DNA from: Paenibacillus sp. VTT E-133291
GTDB lineage: Bacteria; Bacillota; Bacilli; Paenibacillales; Paenibacillaceae
Assembly (NCBI RefSeq): GCF_002264395.1
Contig: NZ_NFVA01000023.1
Span: forward strand, 1 to 64,000
Reading direction: 5' to 3'
DNA length: 64,000 nt
The notes under the pieces are model-generated. The model did not search any database, was not told where the DNA came from, and worked only from the letters and a program-made list of their open reading frames with translations. This document shows positions 52,535-61,780 of this stretch, one piece after another. Both the position numbers and the translations under genes were made by a program. Every line of letters starts with the position of its first letter. Position 1 is the stretch's first letter.

Positions 52535-53641
52535 TCATTCCACCTTCGAAATGGTATGATTAAAAAATAGACTGGCAGTAGGGGAAACTTTTAATGTGCT
52601 TCCCCAATCTCCCCCAACATTCGTTGTCATCTTAATGTCCGTGTATCCTTCATACCACACCTGTTTTTCAAAATCAGCATTCTGCGGAAACCATTCGTCA
52701 TAAATTAAGCGTTCAGGTTCTTGAAAAGAAATAAATTGTATCCGAAACTTGGTACGAATATAGTCTGCTCCGAATCCATCATGGAAAATCATAGACGGCT
52801 CTGGGTCTAAGTAGCCGATGACTTGAATTTGATTTTTCTTGACCCAATCCACGTATTCGCGAAGATATTTTAGTTCTGCATCGGAATTTCTCATCTTCGT
52901 ATCCAATATAGCTTTAGCCCACGTATCATCGATCGTTTTGTAATCAATGTTCAGCCATAGCGCGCCGAAAGTTTTCAAACGCTTCATCCATATGTCTATA
53001 TTGCCCTTATTGTATTCCGGTTCGTTAGTGTACAGTTCAGCAGCCACTTTGCTTCGACCAGGTCTGGAATATGGATAACCTATTTCATACATTTCATTTG
53101 ATACATCTGCCAAGATATAAGGATAGTCTTTCGCGTTCTTCGGCAGATTGTCCGTGCGAATCAGACGACCCCATTCATCATACCCGCTATTGGCATCTTC
53201 TTTTGTAAAGATGAATACTGTCGATGTGGAATTGTCCCATTCTACTGTTGCTCCCAGCACTTCGCTCACAAATCGGAGTGGAACAAACGTCCGACCGCCG
53301 TTCAAAATCGCTTTCGTATCAAATGCGACTTCCTTGCCATTTACCGTTGCCAAGTTACTGCCAATTGTCAAGATGATGGACTGATCGCTTCGCTCAATCG
53401 GGATCGTCTGGCTCTTGGATTCCCATCCGACCTTTGCGCCGAGCGATTCGGCAATAAAGCGCACGGGCACAAGCGTCCGCCCATTTTCATCTATAAATGC
53501 TTGTGCATCGGGAAACCAGAATTTTTGTCCGTCCATCACGACACTGACATACGATGGAGGACGGCTTGCAGCGCTTGCGGTTATGCTAAATACGCTAAAG
53601 ATCAGCAGCGTAATAAGTCCTGCACCTACCCATCTTTTCAT
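52535..53641 (-). CDS. secreted protein with copper-amine-oxidase-N stalk domain
   Basis: Signal peptide 'VGAGLITLLIFSVFSITASA', then two stalk repeats ('ENGRTLVPVRFIAESLGAKV' and 'NGGRTFVPLRFVSEVLGATV') of the Cu-amine-oxidase N1 family at about residues 30-150. The C-terminal ~220 residues are unassigned and Trp/Tyr/Asp-rich ('RLKTFGALWLNIDYKTI'). The frame opens at 53746, but the ATG at 53641 follows AAAGGAGC and starts the signal peptide. It lies in the transcript between the pilin-like genes and the large surface protein. Confidence 0.85.
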   Translation of the reverse strand: MKRWVGAGLITLLIFSVFSITASAASRPPSYVSVVMDGQKFWFPDAQAFIDENGRTLVPVRFIAESLGAKVGWESKSQTIPIERSDQSIILTIGSNLATVNGKEVAFDTKAILNGGRTFVPLRFVSEVLGATVEWDNSTSTVFIFTKEDANSGYDEWGRLIRTDNLPKNAKDYPYILADVSNEMYEIGYPYSRPGRSKVAAELYTNEPEYNKGNIDIWMKRLKTFGALWLNIDYKTIDDTWAKAILDTKMRNSDAELKYLREYVDWVKKNQIQVIGYLDPEPSMIFHDGFGADYIRTKFRIQFISFQEPERLIYDEWFPQNADFEKQVWYEGYTDIKMTTNVGGDWGSTLKVSPTASLFFNHTISKVE

Positions 53642-53768
53642 ACTCTTTGCTCCTTTCAATTCAAGAAATATCTTTGGAAGATTTAACCTATCGTTGTCAA
53701 CATCATAAAACTGATTCGGCAATATGTCCACTGTCTCAACAAGCATCCTACTTTAGCTATGAGTTCGC

Positions 53769-54743
53769 TCATGGGGGACAATCAAGTGGCATATAGCCTC
53801 TTTGGGCAGCCGCTTTTGCACTGACAAACGTTTCTTCAATTAGATACGAGTACCCACATGAACTCCGGTAATATACTTTCATATTTCCTTTTTTAGCCCC
53901 GATAATGTCATCACGTTTTATGACGCGACTTCCACCAAGCGCATAACTGTTATAGACTTTCGTCCCCATCGGAATCCCTTGTAAAAAAGCCAACACACCT
54001 ACGTCATCAACGGTATTGTGCCACTCTTCATCTGAAATGAATGGCAGGGTAAATGTATAGGACAAACCGCTCTTCGCGACTGTTTCATTATATTGATTGA
54101 TACGATAGGCTAGTTCATCCTGAATCGCTTGGACAATCGTGCTTCGGCGCACCTGTTCAAAGAGCATCGGGTCCTGTAAAAGCGGGATAGATGTTTGATG
54201 CTGGATGTCCTGCCGCAAGCCTTCATGCCAACTGCGGTTTGACGCATCATAAGCTAACACCTCTTGATCGAGCGTGAAAGATAGACTGTTGCCTCCTGAA
54301 TCGGTATAGGCATAAGGTTTCTTCGTTCCCCAAACCGATTTCAGAATGCTCTTTCCGTCTGTTCCTGTCCATTCATCCTCAGCATAGATGTAAAAACCGT
54401 CATAACCCACAATGACAATGGCGGGAATATATCGGTGTAACACGCCTGCGGCTATCGGATCGCCAGCTACGCCAAATCCCGCATCCAGCGTCCGAAAAAA
54501 AGTTTCCAGTGCTTCCTCTTTGTCGAGTGCTACACGCTTGGCAGATGCGTACTCTGCTTCCTGCCTCTGTGCGGCATTCATAATTAGCATACTCGCGGCA
54601 TCATCTACCGCCGCATTCAACACAGCATCGTAACGTAATTCAGTAAGCTGTACTTGTCGAAGTGTCTCGGTATCAATACGGTTGACGGTCACAAAGGGCA
54701 GAAACAGCAGGACACCGACGATCGCCCACTCAATCCATTTCAT
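53769..54743 (-). CDS. pilin-operon membrane-anchored protein
   Basis: A ~324-residue protein with one N-terminal membrane segment ('WIEWAIVGVLLFLPFVTV') and a large soluble domain, the layout of a minor pilin or assembly factor. The frame opens at 54902, but the ATG at 54743 follows GGGGTGG and overlaps the previous gene by 14 bp. No family was recognised. It is the last of the pilin-like genes before the two secreted proteins. Confidence 0.7.
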   Translation of the reverse strand: MKWIEWAIVGVLLFLPFVTVNRIDTETLRQVQLTELRYDAVLNAAVDDAASMLIMNAAQRQEAEYASAKRVALDKEEALETFFRTLDAGFGVAGDPIAAGVLHRYIPAIVIVGYDGFYIYAEDEWTGTDGKSILKSVWGTKKPYAYTDSGGNSLSFTLDQEVLAYDASNRSWHEGLRQDIQHQTSIPLLQDPMLFEQVRRSTIVQAIQDELAYRINQYNETVAKSGLSYTFTLPFISDEEWHNTVDDVGVLAFLQGIPMGTKVYNSYALGGSRVIKRDDIIGAKKGNMKVYYRSSCGYSYLIEETFVSAKAAAQRGYMPLDCPP

Positions 54744-55281
54744 TGCGCACCACCCCGCCATAAGGAATAACAATTTTTTCGGTTGGACTGATCGTATTAG
54801 CCAGAAAATCAAAATACAATGTACCTGCTGTTCGATTGAGATTCCGAACGACAACCGAAAAGTAATCGCCCGTATGCATCCTGTATCGACGACTGGGATC
54901 ATCCTTTGCTAGGGAATTACCGGGAAACAGTACCGATAAAATTTGCGCTTGATAGTAGGAATCATAGTGGATTTCATACGTGTTTTGAAATGTTTCCGGC
55001 CTTGTTGGATCAAGATAGACCGGTACGTACTTCTTGCTGCCATGTTCCATCTCCACTACGAATGTATTGCCAGTCGCCGAAAGTGCGGACATCAAGTCAT
55101 TGTACATCGTCGGCGTTATACCACCTTTATCCCTCACTGCATCCACAAATTGCGTTGTTGCGCGTAAAGCGACTAATTCTGAAATATCGTCTTGCTGCTC
55201 GAATGCAGCCGAGATGGGGTAGAGGTAGAGCAACAGCACAGCGATCAATACAGCGAATATTTTCAAAAAGCTGTTCATCAT
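54730..55281 (-). CDS. pilin-like membrane protein
   Basis: A 183-residue protein: N-terminal membrane segment ('LKIFAVLIAVLLLYLYPIS') and an extracytoplasmic domain containing 'YNDLMSALSATGNTFVVEME', a pattern I associate with Tad-like loci of Gram-positive mobile elements. It overlaps its upstream neighbour by 4 bp and its downstream neighbour by 14 bp, so translation is coupled. Probably a minor pilin or pseudopilin. Confidence 0.7.
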   Translation of the reverse strand: MMNSFLKIFAVLIAVLLLYLYPISAAFEQQDDISELVALRATTQFVDAVRDKGGITPTMYNDLMSALSATGNTFVVEMEHGSKKYVPVYLDPTRPETFQNTYEIHYDSYYQAQILSVLFPGNSLAKDDPSRRYRMHTGDYFSVVVRNLNRTAGTLYFDFLANTISPTEKIVIPYGGVVRNEMD

Positions 55282-55670
55282 GGCAAGCTCCTCACCAACA
55301 CCCGTTGCAAGCGACCATCTGTATCCCGTTCATATATGGGTACATAGCGAGCTTGCAGATTCACATTCGCCGCTTGAAGCGATTCCCTAGGAAAGGACGG
55401 CGCATACCGAACACCGTCTACGATTATTTCCGCATCACCTTCTTCAAGCCGAGCCAGAGTATGCAACACTTCCGAACCAGATAATGTGCCATCACCTGCA
55501 AGTGGTGAATACGTCTGATGCAAGCTGCGATCTTGATCGCGACCGGATAGATAGGTGAGCGAATTAAGACTAGAACCAGTGTGAAATAAAATGAATCCAC
55601 TTGTTGCGGCCATCAGAAAAATGAGCAAAGCCACGCTCATTTCAATCATTTGTTTTGGTGCATAATCCAT
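55278..55670 (-). CDS. pilin-like membrane protein
   Basis: A 130-residue protein with a hydrophobic N-terminal helix ('MIEMSVALLIFLMAATSGFI') preceded by a short basic head, as in pseudopilins. Its 'GTLSGSEVLHTLARLEEG' matches 'TTLSGSQVVNALRKFRDQ' in the 55741-56220 protein, so the two are paralogues. A stem-loop separates them. No prepilin peptidase gene is seen in the window. Confidence 0.7.
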   Translation of the reverse strand: MDYAPKQMIEMSVALLIFLMAATSGFILFHTGSSLNSLTYLSGRDQDRSLHQTYSPLAGDGTLSGSEVLHTLARLEEGDAEIIVDGVRYAPSFPRESLQAANVNLQARYVPIYERDTDGRLQRVLVRSLP

Positions 55671-55686
55671 AACATCCTCCCCTTGC

Positions 55687-55724
55687 TATACAAGGCATCT
55701 AGCATAGCGCCGGATGCCTGTATA
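55687..55724 (-). terminator. hairpin downstream of the major pilin-like gene
   Basis: TATACAAGGCATC (55687-55699) pairs with GATGCCTGTATA (55713-55724), a 12-bp stem with one bulge, between the pilin-like stop codon and the next gene. It has no long T-run, so it may be an mRNA-stabilising or partial terminator. Confidence 0.5.
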
Positions 55725-55740
55725 ACGGTCACTTATTCAA

Positions 55741-56220
55741 TTACTGCTGACGGAAGATAATACCGCGAATGACATTACTGCTGTCGAGCACCAATGATGC
55801 GCGGAACTTGCCGCTTGGATTGACATAGTTAATATCTGCCTCGTCTACCGTTTGACTGATTTGACCAGGAGCGGTTCCCTCAATCATGCCATACGTGACA
55901 CTATCTAGCGGAACACTCGTATTCACCACCTTGCCATACCATTGGCCAGTCGGATTTTTTCCTGTCACGATTTGAATACCGAATTGATCTTGGTCACGGA
56001 ACTTACGCAAAGCGTTGACCACTTGGCTACCTGAAAGTGTTGTGTTGTCATACACGGTAAATGCCGTTTGCGACAATTCAGTTTGGATGTTGCTAAAATT
56101 GCTTTGCGCCGCTTTCGTGGAATCCTGTGCGGAAGTAAACAGAACTACCGCGAGTGTAATGAGGGCAATGGCAAGAAAAATACCTGCGGCCATCACCAGT
56201 GCTTTTTGTGCGTTGGACAT
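55741..56220 (-). CDS. candidate major pilin-like protein
   Basis: A 159-residue protein with one N-terminal helix ('LVMAAGIFLAIALITLAVVL') after a short basic head, then a soluble domain with the 'LSGSQVVNALRKF' paralogue motif and a C-terminal beta-like stretch 'SGKFRASLVLDSSNVIRGII'. It follows a strong terminator hairpin (56256-56278) and precedes another hairpin, so it probably has its own transcript level. It resembles Tad/Flp-type pilins in layout only; the Flp sequence motif is absent. Confidence 0.7.
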   Translation of the reverse strand: MSNAQKALVMAAGIFLAIALITLAVVLFTSAQDSTKAAQSNFSNIQTELSQTAFTVYDNTTLSGSQVVNALRKFRDQDQFGIQIVTGKNPTGQWYGKVVNTSVPLDSVTYGMIEGTAPGQISQTVDEADINYVNPSGKFRASLVLDSSNVIRGIIFRQQ

Positions 56221-56255
56221 GTGTCAATCTCTCCTTTTATTTTGGGAATAAAAAA

Positions 56256-56278
56256 ACGCCTTCCGTTTTGGAAAGCGT
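56256..56278 (-). terminator. terminator upstream of the pilin-like gene
   Basis: ACGCCTTCC (56256-56264) pairs with GGAAAGCGT (56270-56278, one mismatch pair). On the minus strand the stem is followed by TTTTTTT. It lies in the gap between the TadC-like gene and the pilin-like gene, so the pilin gene probably has its own promoter or is transcribed by limited read-through. Confidence 0.75.
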
Positions 56279-56287
56279 CTGTGCTGA

Positions 56288-58357
56288 TTACTGGATACGT
56301 TGAAGCTGATCATAGTACATCGTCATCTGATGTAGACTCACAACTACAAGCGGGATGACTAAATAACCAAAGATTAGCGACATGAGGGGCGCAAACCCGA
56401 TCAGACGACCCCAGCCAGCTTTTTGCTCAATTAACTGCTCATATTCTTGTTTGCGCTGTTCTCTGGCAAAAGCCTGTTCCGATTCAAGATCATCAAACGC
56501 CTGTTTGATCGGTAAATGCTGCATCGCAAGTTCCAGCTTTTCAATGGTTCGGATGAACGGCAAAAAAGGCGCATCCTCCTTGAGTTGCGTGAGCGATTGC
56601 TCCGCACCATGTTCAAAATGAAGCAAACACGTTTGCAACGGTTCGCGAAAGATACGGGCGAACTGCTCCATCCACATCAAGAGCTGTTCGACCGACATGC
56701 GTTCCATGCCAACCAGCATACCAATCACAACTTGTAACTGGTCTACTTCATGCTTCATCTCCATTTGCCGCATATGCCGTCTAAACCAACGTATGCCGAC
56801 AGGCATCACATAACCGCCCCAACCAGCCCCGATGGCCAACAGCCCTTCCCACCAGGCAAATAGCGGTTTTTCCAGTTTTGCTAGCTTGCCCAAAATACGC
56901 CTCGCCGCTGGACGAAGCTGCTCATCCTGATCTTGAACATTCATTTCCTTGCGTAACAGACCCATCACCGTATTTTCGTTGCGCGGCCTCACCTCCTTCA
57001 ATTGTGAAAGTATGCGTCGATCTAGTAGAGCGATCTCATGCGCTTTTGCTTCTTCCACTGGTGTCAGTTGGCCAAACATCGTCCCCGGTTTTACCGGTTC
57101 GTACAAGATTTGATGCCGGTCTGTCACCGTCAAGGCAACAAATAGACTTAGTGCGATAAAAAAAGCAATACACCCGGCTGTAATGCGCTGCACATAAAAC
57201 CATTCCAGTCGTAGTGGAGAGGCGGTATCTTTAAGCAGTTTGGTCACGCGCTCCGCTTCCGCTGATCCCGGCATCGGCCCAAGTCGATGGACAAGTGAGC
57301 GTATCCACGGCCAGTTATACGCCCGTTGTTCCCATCTTCTTCGGCTGGTAGGGCGATGCGTCATATCCAGTTCTGAGATATTACGCAGCAAAACGTAAGA
57401 AATCCATACGATGGCAAGCACGGCGATTTTAATGGCCCAACCCCAAGCACTCCCATAAAACGTATCCATTGCTGGAAAATAACGACTTGCCCAAGCTTCA
57501 ATCGGATGTGTGGCGAGTAGAGGAAGCAGAGCAATGATCGACAATCCTTGCAGAAGGTAGCCAAGCCGCTCCCTGCGCAACAATTCCAAATTGAGTTCGC
57601 CTGTCAATTTTTCCAATCCCTTAAGGTACACGGAACCCGTGTCGCTTTTGGGATCACCGTGTTCTTTTACCAAGTGGGATAATCCCGCCATGCCTTGCAA
57701 ATAGCGATTGGGTGCAAGTTCCACATATTGAGCCAGCTTTTCTTCGCTATCGCTAGCGGATAACGTTTCATAGAGTGCCTGCCCATGAAGTGTCATCTCA
57801 TATGGAGCACCGTCCGCCGCGTCATAAATCGCTTCTTCAACCATCCCATGCCGATGATATTGATGCCGAACATCTCCCATAAAGTTTCGGAGTTGCCGTA
57901 ACAGCCGTACTTCGAGCCGATGAACCCCCATATCCGACAGTATTCCATGTCCAACCCATAGCCCAATGCCAAGCATGCCCCATGTAAAAAGGTCTCGCAC
58001 CATAAGCACAATGGGAATGGCAATCAGCAGCAATAATCCCCAGATGAATAACACAGATTTCATGGTTTCTAACCGCAGCTTCCATTCATCGCTCAAACTC
58101 AAAATCGCTAGTCGTCTACGGACATGAACCAAATACGTCCGTAAGATGGGCACTTGCTCACAGAAGCTATATAGCCACTGCAACCTGCTATACAGGATTT
58201 GTCTGCGCGATGTTTTTCCCGGCTGGCGCAGCGCTTCGTATCGGCGCGCCGCTGCCACTTCCGTATTGCGGCGAGACAACCACATAAATGCGGCGAGAGC
58301 AATTAGAAACAACACGGTTGCCATACCTAGCAGCAGGGATAACCCATCACGATCCAT
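56288..58357 (-). CDS. TadC/type-II-secretion-F-like membrane protein
   Basis: A ~690-residue membrane protein, longer than single TadB or TadC proteins (about 300), suggesting a TadB-TadC fusion or duplicated architecture. Membrane segments lie near the N-terminus, at ~110-150, ~270-330, ~410, ~540 and at the C-terminus ('LIGFAPLMSLIFGYLVIPLV'). It is the platform protein for pilus assembly. The ATG at 58357 (after GGGGGG) overlaps the ATPase gene's 3' end; an ATG two codons earlier is also possible. Confidence 0.78.
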   Translation of the reverse strand: MDRDGLSLLLGMATVLFLIALAAFMWLSRRNTEVAAARRYEALRQPGKTSRRQILYSRLQWLYSFCEQVPILRTYLVHVRRRLAILSLSDEWKLRLETMKSVLFIWGLLLLIAIPIVLMVRDLFTWGMLGIGLWVGHGILSDMGVHRLEVRLLRQLRNFMGDVRHQYHRHGMVEEAIYDAADGAPYEMTLHGQALYETLSASDSEEKLAQYVELAPNRYLQGMAGLSHLVKEHGDPKSDTGSVYLKGLEKLTGELNLELLRRERLGYLLQGLSIIALLPLLATHPIEAWASRYFPAMDTFYGSAWGWAIKIAVLAIVWISYVLLRNISELDMTHRPTSRRRWEQRAYNWPWIRSLVHRLGPMPGSAEAERVTKLLKDTASPLRLEWFYVQRITAGCIAFFIALSLFVALTVTDRHQILYEPVKPGTMFGQLTPVEEAKAHEIALLDRRILSQLKEVRPRNENTVMGLLRKEMNVQDQDEQLRPAARRILGKLAKLEKPLFAWWEGLLAIGAGWGGYVMPVGIRWFRRHMRQMEMKHEVDQLQVVIGMLVGMERMSVEQLLMWMEQFARIFREPLQTCLLHFEHGAEQSLTQLKEDAPFLPFIRTIEKLELAMQHLPIKQAFDDLESEQAFAREQRKQEYEQLIEQKAGWGRLIGFAPLMSLIFGYLVIPLVVVSLHQMTMYYDQLQRIQ

Positions 58358-60215
58358 GCTCATCCCCCCAATACACTGCGAGAAACGCATCAAAGGCCGC
58401 TTGATCAGGACCACTCAGATGTTCTGCCATTTCTCTCCGATTTTGGTCAGATAGCGGATGAACGGCAACATATCGACCGTCTTGGTACTCGATGATATTG
58501 CGAGCTGCATACAACGGACGATCCGTGGTGCGCCGAAAATATTCAAGTACGGTTTCCATAAAAGCCGTTAATCGATCGTCCGTTGTCATGTTTCCGCGAA
58601 AGGCTTCCGGGTACGCCGTTTCCTGCGATATCGGAACGCACTCTGTAATACGCTCAATGTAACGCCGTCCGTCCACATCGCGGCGCAGGTGGATGTCGAA
58701 GTTGACCACACTGACTACCTGCTGCTCCGCGATACGTTCGTTTGTAAACACACCTGTTTTAAGCAACGAGTTGCGCAGCGATAAAACCAAGTCACGAAAC
58801 GTTTTCGCATGATGGGTAAACAGCGTAAAAAGGGAAGCGACTTGCGCCATCTGCACCATCCAAGCTGCGACTGGATCAGTCGCAACTTCGCCCAAAATAT
58901 TTACAGAACCATCCGTTTTCTTTTGGATATCCAGCCCTTCCTGGCCTGAAATCGTCTCTGTTTCGCGCAGACTGACAATATTGCGATGCGGATAAATTTT
59001 GCGCAATTGCAGTTCAAAGCTCATTTCCTGCACTCGGATCGGCAACACGGCGGAAATATGACGAACCATCGCCATCAACAACGTTGTTTTCCCGCTGCCC
59101 TGTGCGCCTGTAATCGCTGTAATGCGCGCACCTGATACCAAATAACGAATAAGGCTGATCGGAAGCTCCGCTCCTTCATCTTGGATCAACTGCTCCAACG
59201 TGGCGCTCTGCACATCAAATTTGCGCACAAAAAAAGCCCACGATTCACTGAACCGAGGGCGCAACACGACGACGCGAGAGCCGTCTGCCATTTCATTGAC
59301 CTTATATCCGGTTGCTTCCGAAAGCTGACCGGGAAAATTATGCTTGTAGATGTTTTGGCAGACACGCCGCAGTTCCTGTTCCGAACCAAAGGATAGAAAC
59401 CGGAGCTGAATCGACTTTCCTTTGTAAAACAGCCATACACTTTCGTGCGAGCGAGGCAGCGCCTGCGTTTGCATCTCTTCATCATACGTCCAATCCCCTT
59501 CCCACATGAGCGGGGGCAGACCGGACACGCCGCCGGAAACACCATCAATTCGCATATCGCGAATCTCGTCAATGACACTGTACCCTTTGTAGTGCTGATA
59601 AATCCGCTGTACAATGATTTGGATTTTATCATCTGTTGTCAGACGAGGTGCTTCCTCGGCGTAGATACTTTGAACATCCTCTGCTGTCATGCAGTACGAT
59701 TCTAATTGCCCATCCTCATCCCATTTCGGCTTATCCAGTTCATATGTTTGAATCAACTTATCCAGTGCATGCAGTCGTTCTCGCTTCTTATATAGATAAA
59801 GCAAGATATCAAACTGATCTTGCGGGGTTAACCGCTCCGGTTTATGAAATGGCAATAGTAAATTCAGATTTGCGTCATCCCATTCATAGTGTTGTGCGAG
59901 TACATCTGCAATGACTTGCTTTACATATTCCTTATCCCTTATATCCCCGGAAGTACAACCGCGCAATGCCTTCTTTAGTTCCGCACGTTTATTTTTACGA
60001 CGGCGAAAATCTTCTGCTGATAATCCGTAATCATTCAAATGGCTGCTGGTCAGTTCATGCAATGTCCCCTTAATGAATGCTGTCATAGCTTCAAACGTAT
60101 AAAGCGGCGCAGCAGGCTCTTGTTCCGGTAGGCGGCGACTCATCCGCATATAGAGGAAAAAGCACACGAGTAACAGCAGCATTCCTAAGATAAAGACATT
60201 CAACCAGATCATCAT
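58347..60215 (-). CDS. TadA/CpaF-like secretion ATPase
   Basis: The hexameric ATPase that powers Tad-type pilus assembly. The 622 residues begin with a membrane segment ('NVFILGMLLLLVCFFLY'), unusual for TadA. Walker A 'GAQGSGKTTLL' lies near residue 370, and the Walker B-like region 'GSVNILGEVATDPVAAWMVQ' near 435. 'HHAKTFRDLVLSLRNSLL' fits the His box region. It overlaps the TadZ-like gene by 4 bp. Confidence 0.87.
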   Translation of the reverse strand: MMIWLNVFILGMLLLLVCFFLYMRMSRRLPEQEPAAPLYTFEAMTAFIKGTLHELTSSHLNDYGLSAEDFRRRKNKRAELKKALRGCTSGDIRDKEYVKQVIADVLAQHYEWDDANLNLLLPFHKPERLTPQDQFDILLYLYKKRERLHALDKLIQTYELDKPKWDEDGQLESYCMTAEDVQSIYAEEAPRLTTDDKIQIIVQRIYQHYKGYSVIDEIRDMRIDGVSGGVSGLPPLMWEGDWTYDEEMQTQALPRSHESVWLFYKGKSIQLRFLSFGSEQELRRVCQNIYKHNFPGQLSEATGYKVNEMADGSRVVVLRPRFSESWAFFVRKFDVQSATLEQLIQDEGAELPISLIRYLVSGARITAITGAQGSGKTTLLMAMVRHISAVLPIRVQEMSFELQLRKIYPHRNIVSLRETETISGQEGLDIQKKTDGSVNILGEVATDPVAAWMVQMAQVASLFTLFTHHAKTFRDLVLSLRNSLLKTGVFTNERIAEQQVVSVVNFDIHLRRDVDGRRYIERITECVPISQETAYPEAFRGNMTTDDRLTAFMETVLEYFRRTTDRPLYAARNIIEYQDGRYVAVHPLSDQNRREMAEHLSGPDQAAFDAFLAVYWGDEHGS

Positions 60216-61048
60216 CGTGTACCATCCTCCTGCCTGCCAAAGAAAGGACGGTCTGCCCCTGCACGTTTCGTCAATGCATGTGCCAGCTGTCGTATTTGAT
60301 GCACGAAAAGATAGTTTTCGTGCGTTCGCGTAAGTCGTTGGTTATGAAACCAATAGCTGGTCGCACCGCCATATTGTACAGCATCTAGCCATCCCGTATT
60401 ATGAACTACAGGATGTGCATGTGGCAGATCAGGAAATTGACGCATCAGATTTTTGGCAGACAATCGCGAACGAAGGTCATATTGACCGATAACAAACAGG
60501 GTCTTTCTTTCTCGCAGTAACGCAAATTCGGATGACCGAAAGAAACGTTCGAGCAACAGTCGATTTTGTGGTAAACAAATAACCAGCACGTCTGCTGCCT
60601 CCCATAATCTATTTGCTCCTTTACCACTGCCGCCGTCAATGAGAATCAGATCATACGCACGTTTTGCCATATCGAGAAGCGGTATAATCCTCGTTTGTGA
60701 GTCGTCTTGAAATAAATCATCCGACTTCAAGGAACCGGGCAATAGGTCGAGACGATCTTGCAACAACGGCATGGCATAGTCTCGCAACATGCCATACTCT
60801 AGTTTTCGATTTTGCAAGAGCCGAAGCAATGCATCGATGCCCACATCTCGCGTATGCCTTTCACCCATTACTGATAACGTAAAGAACGCACGAGCAACAG
60901 CAGCATATTCGCTTTGTACATGCCCGAGCAGCAATACGCGGGCGGAATATTCCATACCCAGACACGATGCAATGGCAATTAAATTAGTCGTTGTTCCAGC
61001 TTGTCCCGCAACAGGACTCCAGAACACAACGGTCGTCCCCATAGACAC
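60212..61048 (-). CDS. CpaE/TadZ-like ParA-family ATPase
   Basis: A 278-residue protein with the deviant Walker A 'VAGQAGTTTNLIAIASCLG' and 'AYDLILIDGGSGKGANRLWE' as Walker B region, followed by 'DVLVICLPQNRLLLERFF'. The glycine-rich loop lacks the usual Lys of 'GGVGKTT'. In Tad loci such proteins position the pilus machinery. GTG start behind AAAGGAG. Coupled to the ATPase gene by a 4-bp overlap. Confidence 0.82.
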   Translation of the reverse strand: MSMGTTVVFWSPVAGQAGTTTNLIAIASCLGMEYSARVLLLGHVQSEYAAVARAFFTLSVMGERHTRDVGIDALLRLLQNRKLEYGMLRDYAMPLLQDRLDLLPGSLKSDDLFQDDSQTRIIPLLDMAKRAYDLILIDGGSGKGANRLWEAADVLVICLPQNRLLLERFFRSSEFALLRERKTLFVIGQYDLRSRLSAKNLMRQFPDLPHAHPVVHNTGWLDAVQYGGATSYWFHNQRLTRTHENYLFVHQIRQLAHALTKRAGADRPFFGRQEDGTR

Positions 61049-61060
61049 TCAGTCTCCTTT

Positions 61061-61768
61061 CTACCACATTCGGTTGCGTTTCCGAACGCTCGACCAGGCC
61101 TTTCTAGCTGCTTTGCTGTCACATTCGCAAAGCTGTTGCAACATCGTCAGTAGGTTTTGTTTATACGCTCCCGACAGCCCCCGAAGCTGGATACGGCTAT
61201 GATGCTGATTATCCAGATCGACAGCGGCATCACGCTCATCAAGCGGAAATTGAAATTCCGTTTCCTCCCATTGCAGTTGGCGCGTGCGCGTATCTAATCG
61301 CCATTCGGATAAGGTACCCATCAGGGCAGGGGAGAGCATCCGGTAAAACAAAAGTGGTGTCGCCGCTTCGTGCAGACACAAACGAAGCAATAAATCTTCA
61401 TTACGGTGTAGGGAAGTTCTCCTTCCATCCCAACACCATACTCGTTTCTCATAGCTGGAAATTTCCTTCCCTGCAACAAACTGTGTATGATCGGTATCTA
61501 GCAGCATGATGTCATAATCTGTTTCAATAAGCGGCTGCGTCAGTCCGCGTTCCAGTTGCATCCCATTGATATAACCATAGGCTACATCCATTCCCTCAAA
61601 TTCCTGTATGCCACTACCCGATGTAGCATACGGCAAATAGCCCTGTACAGATTGAGCCATTGTCGAGTCAATCAACAACACCTTGTGATTTAGTTCCGTC
61701 AGCAAGCGACCTAGTACCAAGAGCACATGGCTCTTGTCCGCCGCACCGAAAAAAACAATCTTTTTCAT
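61061..61768 (-). CDS. degenerate ParA-like partner protein
   Basis: A 235-residue protein that begins 'MKKIVFFGAADKSHVLLVLG' with a ParA-like fold pattern ('HKVLLIDSTMAQ', 'TDYDIMLLDTDHTQF') but without a Walker A lysine loop. It lies between the CpaB-like and TadZ-like genes, 12 bp from each neighbour. It is probably a non-catalytic paralogue or partner of the TadZ-like ATPase. Confidence 0.7.
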   Translation of the reverse strand: MKKIVFFGAADKSHVLLVLGRLLTELNHKVLLIDSTMAQSVQGYLPYATSGSGIQEFEGMDVAYGYINGMQLERGLTQPLIETDYDIMLLDTDHTQFVAGKEISSYEKRVWCWDGRRTSLHRNEDLLLRLCLHEAATPLLFYRMLSPALMGTLSEWRLDTRTRQLQWEETEFQFPLDERDAAVDLDNQHHSRIQLRGLSGAYKQNLLTMLQQLCECDSKAARKAWSSVRKRNRMW

Positions 61769-61780
61769 GTGTGCTCTCCT

